Below are positions 57,850 to 64,000 of a stretch of 64,000 nucleotides of DNA, piece by piece; within the stretch, counting starts at the first letter, position 1, and each line of letters starts with the position of its first letter. The notes beneath the pieces were generated by a model. That model was not told the origin of the DNA, made no database searches, and was given only the letters and a program-made list of their open reading frames with translations. The stretch comes from Aedes albopictus (taxonomy: Eukaryota; Arthropoda; Insecta; Diptera; Culicidae): contig NC_085137.1 in NCBI RefSeq assembly GCF_035046485.1, positions 13,421,346-13,485,345 of the forward strand. Direction: 5' to 3'. The position numbers and the translations under genes are program-made.

Positions 57850-57982
57850 GCCCAGTGGGTCTCGAACCCTGATCGAGTGATTATCGGTCGCAGCCGATAG
57901 CCCCTGTTGTCGCGTCCGGTGTGGACAACATGTTGCACCCTGGTTGCGCTGTCGAAGAGTGGTACTGAGCTGTGCCAACACA
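57850..57982 (-). mobile_element. Putative BEL/Pao 3' LTR start with polypurine tract
   Basis: On the minus strand, downstream of the pol remnant, GGGAGGGGG (57,983-57,991) is followed by TGTGTTGGCACAGC, as expected for a polypurine tract and an LTR beginning TGT. Further in is a B-box-like GGTTCGAGACC. The LTR end was not located. Confidence 0.45.
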
Positions 57983-59014
57983 CCCCCTCCCGTAACTCTG
58001 GTGGGGCTCCTTGGCTGCACCGGATTTACTCTTCTGCGCCACGAGCACAGCCAGTCTTGTCACCGGCCTCCTAAACTTACCCTTCATCACGGCCTGCAGG
58101 ATTCTGCAACCCGCGCTCGGGTAGACGTCCGTTACGATGCCCCGCACCCAGTTCTTCTGCACTTCGTCATCAATGATATTGTTTAGGTCGCCACACGCTA
58201 GTGGCGGCGACTCGGAAAGCCACTTCGCCTGCTGGTTGATGGATGGCAGATACTCGGACACCCACCGAGTCCACAGCTTCTCCGCCAGTCGCTGTGACCG
58301 CTTGTAGCGGTCGCGCAGTGCTTCGGCCTCGCTCGTCGGTGTAACGAAACGCTCTTCGCTGATCGCGCCAACGCCGTGAACAAAACGATTCGGCGTCAAC
58401 GCTTCCTCCGCTTCTGATTCCAGGTCAACGTACGTTAGCTTCTTCCGCACTTCGTCGGTAAACGTCCACCCGTAGTTCAGCACCGTCGGTTCTGCCTTCT
58501 TCGACCTGCAGCCGACCGTGACAGTTATCGGCAATTTCGTTGACTGTTGCTGCTGGAACGACAGCTGCTGGTGTCCGGAGCACTCGGTTTGGACCGACCT
58601 GCAGATATACGCATCTTCTTCCCGATACTCGTCCCGCTTCAGTAGCACTATCTTCGTTTGCCCAATCTTCCTCACTACGCTTCGTACATTTGCAGCTGCT
58701 GGCATGACCTCGATCTTCACCCCATCTCGCTTCCTTCTACCATTCGATGCAAGCCGGTAGACGCACGCTACCGCCCGAACTGCAACATACCCCTTCGAAT
58801 ACCGCAGTGGGTCCACCATCGACTCGGTGATTAAAATCTCGTGAAGCTGCAAACGCGCACGGATCTCCTTGATACTGTTTGGTACTTCTCTTTCGTGCTT
58901 CGGCCAACATTCCTCCGGCTGGTACTGGAACCCTAAACCACGAAACCATGGCCCATCTGAACGCAGGCTATGCACCTTCTCCCACTTCGTCAACGCGTCG
59001 GTCACGTTGCACAA
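57881..59014 (-). pseudogene. BEL/Pao pol remnant with integrase core missing
   Basis: A 377-codon frame begins at the end of the Pao RNase H (VTDALTKW, then WFRG and ECWP, residues 4-38). It continues with the pre-integrase motif DPLRYSKGYVAVRAVACVYR (68-87) and ends with the DUF5641-like integrase C-terminal domain (205-324: LTPNRFVHGVG, RLAEKLWTRWVSEYLP, GDLNNIIDD, RRPVTRLAVL). Residues 96-190 do not look like integrase; the HHCC and DDE regions that should stand there are absent. The domain order is right for BEL/Pao but the protein cannot integrate DNA. The 5' edge is a breakpoint, after which the opposite strand carries gag-like sequence. Confidence 0.75.
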
Positions 59015-59053
59015 ACTTCAATGATGATAAATCATCAACACAAAGAGGTCGGT

Positions 59054-59686
59054 ATGGCTACCCGACTGGACGCCCTCAAGCAGCAACTCGAAGAGTTCGA
59101 AGTCCGGAGAGCGCTTTGGCGCAAACAGTGCCAGGATGAAGAAAGGCGCAAGGCACTGGAGTTCGAGCGCGAACTTGCGCAGATGGATAAAAAGTTCTCC
59201 GATGCGATGGAGAAAATTGAATTGGATTACACGGCAAAGAAAGAGGCACTAATGTGTAGATATAGTGGGAAAAGTGTCCGAAATGAATCGACAACAACCA
59301 AGTCCGATTCGTTGAACGACCAAGCCCAGTTACAGTTTGCCTGCTCCAATGCTCCAGATCCAACCACAACGACATCCCAACCAAATTTCGTTGCTCCGCG
59401 AACGCAACTTTCCAAGCCGGTTTCAGCTGTAAATGATAACGACAAAGGCATCCCGCACACGGTCCCCATCGTATCGGCGACGACGATCAACCATTCTAAC
59501 AGAAATCAATCAGCACACAGCGTGCGCCTATCATCTGATCCAACAGAGATAGAAAGGAAACAATCGACCGTGAATATGGTACAAAAATGTGCACTAGTGG
59601 AGAAGGCCCTCGTCGTCGTCGTCAGTGTTGAACGCAACGCTGTTTCTGAATGTATTGTTTTTGACCCCGGTGGAGCTGCTTTGTAA
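59054..59686 (+). pseudogene. Gag-like coiled-coil ORF of a second BEL/Pao-type element
   Basis: From the ATG at 59,054 the product starts MATRLDALKQQLEEFEVRR and forms a charged coiled coil for about 70 residues. A Ser/Thr/Asn-rich region without zinc knuckles follows. Its position upstream of a polypurine tract and an LTR-like start at 59,819 suggests a gag gene with a deleted pol. It points away from the pol remnant, so two retroelement pieces lie head to head. Family assignment rests mainly on context. Confidence 0.5.
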
Positions 59687-59807
59687 AGACTACCACACCG
59701 TCTGCATTGCACAGTGGTACAGAGAGATGTTATTGAGGAAATTTAATGCAAGAATTGAAATGTATATAGATTCGAAAAGTGATGAAATAGTTAGTTACCA
59801 GTCTCAC

Positions 59808-60121
59808 GGGGGGGAGAATGTTGCGACGGCAATTTTGTTGTTTGGTGAAACTGGCAACGCTATTATCTAATAAGAATCAATTAAATGTACATATTAGAAT
59901 TGTAAGGAGATTTAGTGTTAAGTTGTGCGTCGAGTGATAGAGTTCGTTAGTGATTAAGAAACTATCATGTAAGTTAATTTTAAGTAAAACACAATGTAAA
60001 TTATAAAAATGAATTCTATTTAATATAGCATTGAAGCTGCCGTGAAATACGCTGCTCTCAGTATGTGTTTCCCTAATCCCGAAGAAACTCGCGCCAACAG
60101 CCCCAATACCAACGGGACTCA
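59808..60121 (+). mobile_element. Polypurine tract and putative LTR
   Basis: GGGGGGGAGAA (59,808-59,818) is followed by TGTTGCGACGGCAATTTTG, the usual form of a BEL/Pao tract and LTR start. TATAAAA near 60,003 could be its promoter element. The end at about 60,121 (ACTCA) is a guess. This LTR does not match the one at 57,982. Confidence 0.5.
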
Positions 60122-60599
60122 GTGAGAGGGAGAGTGGTTGAAAGCTACGCTTTCATACTGCAGCCGCATTGAAGATGGAAGGCGGAATCTATTTTTAGAT
60201 TCGAGGTCCGCCAGACCCTCAGTTCTGCGAAAGCTTTGAAATGTGCGTTTGAAAAGGATAACATATTTTGTTATTATTTAGTATTTTTATGTTATCGTGA
60301 TAGACCAAAATTATTGATAAGTAAATTTGTTAACATCTGATTATCATCAATTGGAAAAGATGATAACAAAAATAACAAGATGATAATACCGATAACATAG
60401 TTTATTATCAAAGTGATATCACTTAGTTATCCGCCTTTGCTCGGGACCTGACCCAATGTTCAAAAGTGATATGATTTACAAAACTGCAGAAAGCTTTTGA
60501 TAGGAAAAAAAATACATCTCTAAGTTTTTGATAGCGAGAATCTCGTCCCTTCAAGTACCCCTTTCGACTCGTAATCCAAGAACACTTCTAAAAATTCTT

Positions 60600-60840
60600 T
60601 TAAAAATTTTCATTTATGCAGAATTTACGGTGAAATGCTTGAAAGAATTCCTAAAAACAAAATCTTCAAATTAAACTCATAAGATATACTTTGAAGAATT
60701 CCTAAGAGGAATCCTCGGAAGAATATCTGAAAAAGTCTTTGAAAAGAATCCCGAAGTAATTTTTGCAGGAATTCACGGAGAAATCTTCAAAAGAGTGCCT
60801 GGAGAAACCTTTGAAAGAATTCGTGAAAAAAGAAAATATG
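60600..60840. repeat. Degenerate GAATTCCTGAGAAAATC-type repeats
   Basis: Imprecise units around AAGAATTCCTAA recur, related to the other degenerate arrays in this intron. Confidence 0.45.
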
Positions 60841-60860
60841 TTGCAATAATTTCTGAGGTA

Positions 60861-61802
60861 GGGTAAGAAATCAAACTTTGAACTAGTCAAATTGTAATCT
60901 TAATTTGAACCATTTCGAAATACATAAAAATGACGTACTTTTTAGGCAAATATTATCCCGAAAAAGATGTTAAACAGTTTTCCGTAATATAACCTGATAA
61001 CATGGACTTCAAAAGCATTGAAAAAGCGTTTTTGTCATGGAAAACAGGCAATTGAAAAATCACTGCGATTGCACCCATTTCCCCCCAGAGAAAGCACATT
61101 TTCGGTGCACTCGTACTGCTCATGCATTGAATCACACGCAATATGTGAACACGTCAAATGAAAGCTTATTTATCGTAGAATCGACCAACCGAATAATATT
61201 TCGCATTATTTGTCATAAAATTATCAAATTTAAGTAATTCTTACTTGGAGAATGTTATCTTAAATTGAACTATTTGTAATCTAAATTTGAACTAGTAAAC
61301 GGGGGCAAGCTTCCAGTGTTGGCCTGCAGACTGCGCTAGTGGTTGTTTTGTTTACTCTTGGGGATGAAAAAATCCAAATTTAGTTTCCAAGTTCCCGAAG
61401 AGTTTAGAACATTCTTAGTTGAAATTCCACTGTCTAATGAAAAATAGTTATGGAAATTAGCAGATCCATGTGTTTTTATATTGTTCAGCACAAAATTGGC
61501 TGTTGTGGGAGATGCTCGAGCTGCTGCCGCCAGTAGTTCAAATTAAGATTAAAATTGGTTCAAATTATGATTACGATGGTTCAAATTAAGATTAAAATCA
61601 TTGTTGACGAATAATCGAATTTTTCAATGAAATTCGGTGCAAATACAAACTTTTCACCACTTAACAGAAAGCTTATACCCGTGGCTTTCATGTACATAAG
61701 AATTTGCAGTAGTAATTTATTTCCATGGGGGAGAAAAAAATCAGTCAAAATTTGCGCTACTTCGTAAAGCCGCAATTTGGTTCAACTTTTGATTACCTAC
61801 CC
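60861..61802. mobile_element. 942-bp TA-flanked MITE, GGGTAAGAAATCAAACTTTG end
   Basis: The left end GGGTAAGAAATCAAACTTTG and the right end (reverse complement) GGGTAGGTAATCAAAAGTTG are followed by AAC in both. TA is present at 60,859-60,860 and 61,803-61,804. TTCAAATTAAGATTAAAAT units recur inside the right half. No transposase frame. Confidence 0.72.
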
Positions 61803-61819
61803 TAGTCGATGTACGAATG

Positions 61820-62505
61820 AGTAAAATGAGAAGAACTCATTATAATCGAAGTTCTTCAAAGAGAACCTCTGGAAATTCTCGAAAAAAAAACCGAGGAGTC
61901 CTAAAATTAACTACTTATGGATTTCTAGCAAGACTATTGAGCAGAATACAGAAAACAATCCTTGTTTCTGAAGGAGTCCTTTTAGGGAGTTATGGAGTAT
62001 ATCCTAGTAAGTATTTCTTTGAGAATCTATACAAATAAATTGATATCATTGGGAGGACTCGAGGTGTAATCCAACACAATGTTTCTTGAGAGATCCTTGA
62101 GTGAGTTTCAGGAAAATCCTTGGGCGAATTTATGGAGTTCCTGGAAGAACTCTTGAAGGAATCTTTTTAAGATTTCTTGGAAAAACACTTTGGATTCCTG
62201 TAGGACTTTAAATGAAATGTATGAAGAAATCTACGAAGAAATACTTGAACTTTTTCTGAAGAAATTTATGGAGTAAAATCTTGAGGGATTTATGGTGCAA
62301 TTCTGGGAATATAATTGAAGAAATACTTGGAACGGTTGAGAAACCTTTGAAAAAATCCTGAGTGAATTGACAGGAAGAATCATTGGAAGAATTCCTGTAA
62401 AAGTCCAATGGAAGAATTTCTCTAGAAAAATCAGAAGGGATTATAAAATCCTCCAAAAACTTCGTTTTGACGTGGTTTCCGGAGAAACTTTTGAGTTATA
62501 ACGGT
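61820..62505. repeat. Degenerate GGAAGAATTCCTG-type repeats
   Basis: Imprecise 20-35 base units fill this segment. No gene or RNA is seen. Confidence 0.45.
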
Positions 62506-62509
62506 TAAA

Positions 62510-62672
62510 ATGTGCCAACAATTTATCAAAATCGAGGGGTCCACAAAAATGGTTGTGGCTCTAGCTAACGGGGGGCTCATCAATTTGATTAACTAATTGC
62601 ATTTTTCTCACCTTTTTGGCGAAGACTTTCAGAAAATCGCCACCTGATACGTTTTTAAAGACAAGATGTAAA
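62510..62672. repeat. Right arm of the widely spaced inverted repeat
   Basis: This segment (AATTTATCAAAATCGAGG, GTGGCTCTAGCTAACGGGG, ACTTTCAGAAAATCGCCACC, TTTTTAAAGACAAGATG) is the mirror of 56,740-57,095. It lies immediately upstream of the SINE. Confidence 0.65.
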
Positions 62673-62674
62673 AG

Positions 62675-62905
62675 TGGGATCTCCAGTTGGCCTAGTGGTT
62701 AAGGCTATGAATCACCAACCCTGAGACGGCGGATTCGATTCCCGTTGCAGTCGGGGAAATTTTCTCGTCCCCCTGGGCATAGTGTATCATTGTCCTTGGC
62801 TCAAAACTCATGCAATGGCAGGCAAAGAAAGCCCTTCAATTAATAACTGTGGAAGTGCTCAAAGAACAGTAAGTTGAAGAGAGGCAGGCCAAGGAGAGCC
62901 ATAAA

Positions 62906-62958
<53 letters not shown>

Positions 62959-62960
62959 GG
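62675..62960 (+). mobile_element. tRNA-derived SINE with AAG tail
   Basis: The A box TGGCCTAGTGG (62,688-62,698) and B box GATTCGATTCC (62,732-62,742) form a polymerase III promoter. The body shares TTAATAACTGTGGAAGTGC with the other SINEs. The 3' end is a long AAG repeat (about 62,909-62,957). No target duplication was found. Confidence 0.8.
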
Positions 62961-63442
62961 TCTCATCGAGAAGAAGAAGCGGTCTCAGCGAGAGTTATTC
63001 ACAGTAATTTGTATGATGTTTGTAAATGCATTTCATTTATGATATTTTTCGTATTCCAATGTCTCATAAGTTTTGAACGTTTTTTTACAACTCCCAGACG
63101 TTAATATCTAGGTCTCAGAATTCAATTTTCAAACTCTTGCACGATACGTCGACAGTTTTATTACATATTTGCTTTGTTAGAATATTAGCTATTAGACCTA
63201 GTAGGAGTATTCATAAACATCCTACTAAAAATGAAATGGCAAGCAAACGTTAGTAGGATATTCATAATTTCTGAAACATTCTTCCACAGTATGTGGGATG
63301 AGATCATTTTGAACCACCTTGCCATATTTGGCATTGTTTCGATGAGTTAAACTAAATATTCGATATAGGTACAGCAGGTCACCGGGAAAGTTTTTGCAGT
63401 GTAATATTAAGATAGTCTATACACCTGCTGAAGGATACTTAC
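62961..63442 (-). other. Transporter intron adjoining the 63,443 donor
   Basis: No feature apart from the splice donor GTAAGT at 63,442-63,437 (minus strand). Confidence 0.4.
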
Positions 63443-64000
63443 ACACACCAATCCACCGCAAACAATAGTGTCACGTTGTGCATCGGTGCATCGATCGCCG
63501 TCAGGACAACCAGCAGTAGCACCAATGCAGCGCTCGGAATACTAGCTGAGCTCATGGAAGCCGCCGTCGACGTCAACACAACGGTCAAAATTTGCCCGAA
63601 GTTCAACTCCATGCTACTCATTTGAGTAATAAAAATCGATGCAATCGAGATGAACAGCGCAGTGCCATCCATGTTGATGTTGGCCCCAATGGGAAGTACA
63701 AACCGGGTGATTCGGGTATCGATCTTCACCTTATGCTCCATGCACCGGAAGGTCAACGGCAGGGCCGCAGCAGTGGAAGCCGTGGCAAACGCGGTCAGCA
63801 TCGGTTGAATTAGCGCCACGTATAACTTGAACGGGTTCTTCTTCAAAAACATGAAATATATGAACTGCACAATGATCCATTGGTAGAGAAGCACTCCGAA
63901 CAGCACCGTAAAGATGAACCAGGCCAGTTGGGTCATAACCAAGCTGATGTCACTCACAGCCAAAATCTTACCCGCGATGACGCTTCCAACGCCGATCGGA
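63443..64000 (-). CDS. Eaat2: Excitatory amino-acid transporter, penultimate exon (cut by window edge)
   Basis: The frame enters from beyond the window and codes for about 186 residues: GVGSVIAGKI, two hydrophobic segments, KKNPFKLYVALIQPMLTAF, ATASTAAALPLTF (hairpin 1), RITRFVLPIGANINMDGTAL with the sodium-site NMDGT at 63,661-63,675, LNFGQILTVVLTSTAASM (hairpin 2) and LLFAVDW. The donor is GTAAGT just inside 63,443. With the next exon, the aspartates of AVDW and VDR, the arginine of RTT and the asparagine four residues later are all kept. These bind acidic substrates in EAATs. It is a plasma-membrane, sodium-coupled glutamate/aspartate carrier. Hairpin 2 reads SSASIPSAALV where mammalian EAATs have GAAGIPQAGLV, so substrate preference may differ. 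Confidence 0.9.

Larger units (their letters stand above)
57460..60445. mobile_element. TIR element with GATAAC-rich arms holding BEL/Pao fragments
   Basis: The terminal repeat CCCGAGCAAAGGCGGATAAC is perfect at both ends (57,460 and, inverted, 60,426-60,445). Inside each end are many GATAAC/GTTATC units (57,475-57,745 and 60,260-60,430). The middle is occupied by retroelement DNA. The two-base AC lies outside both ends. Confidence 0.75.
41084..63442 (-). other. 22.4-kb intron of the transporter
   Basis: The two transporter exons join inside one codon of membrane segment 8, so everything between them is one intron (22,359 bases). It contains three tandem arrays, at least ten TIR elements, LINE and BEL/Pao relics and a SINE. 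No other host exon was found in it. Confidence 0.85.

Noticed and set aside
62874..63104. Frame with a long lysine run
   Set aside because: The lysines are the AAG tail of the SINE.

Overview
The window looks like nuclear DNA from a mosquito, most probably a culicine of the Aedes type. It combines short-intron insect genes with very long introns. It also has tRNA-headed SINEs, a Jockey-type LINE, a BEL/Pao LTR element and a dense layer of TA-, TTA- and 8-bp-flanked MITEs and foldback elements. The species is an inference; nothing here identifies it directly. Only two host genes are visible and together they use about 9.3 kb of the 64 kb.

Layout. Positions 1-30,033 hold no host exon that I can support. 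This stretch is the upstream intron (or flank) of the dachsous gene, filled with transposable elements, many of them nested. Positions 30,034-39,617 (+) are the last ten exons of the giant protocadherin dachsous (ds). They code for 2,849 residues of cadherin repeats, one membrane span and a 419-residue tail; the nine introns fit exactly and the total is divisible by three. The 3'UTR runs to about 40.5 kb. Tail to tail with it, on the minus strand, lies the 3' end of an SLC1-family excitatory amino-acid transporter. Its last exon is 40,900-41,083 and its penultimate visible exon is 63,443 to beyond the window edge, separated by one 22.4-kb intron.

That intron holds the most unusual DNA here: a G-rich TAGGG-type minisatellite (45.18-45.97 kb), a 3.7-kb satellite built only from GAGATGA heptamers and GATGA pentamers (45.97-49.65 kb), and 16 copies of a 132-bp unit (50.79-52.85 kb). 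It also holds several MITEs, a LINE relic, a head-to-head pair of BEL/Pao fragments inside a TIR element, and a SINE.

Nested insertions can be dated relative to each other from their target-site duplications. One cascade is a TA-flanked element holding a SINE that holds an 8-bp-TSD MITE (11,128-12,800). Another is a SINE holding a Jockey LINE that holds two different MITEs (16,140-19,680). A 225-bp inverted repeat with almost identical arms (12,904-13,383) and a hAT-like element with a perfect 8-bp duplication (26,026-27,080) stand out.

The two host genes are functionally separate: ds acts in planar polarity and growth control, the transporter in uptake of acidic amino acids. From memory, ds and Eaat2 also lie close together on Drosophila 2L, so their adjacency here may be conserved synteny. 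I found no convincing new gene system; the novelty is in satellite architecture and the repeat families.
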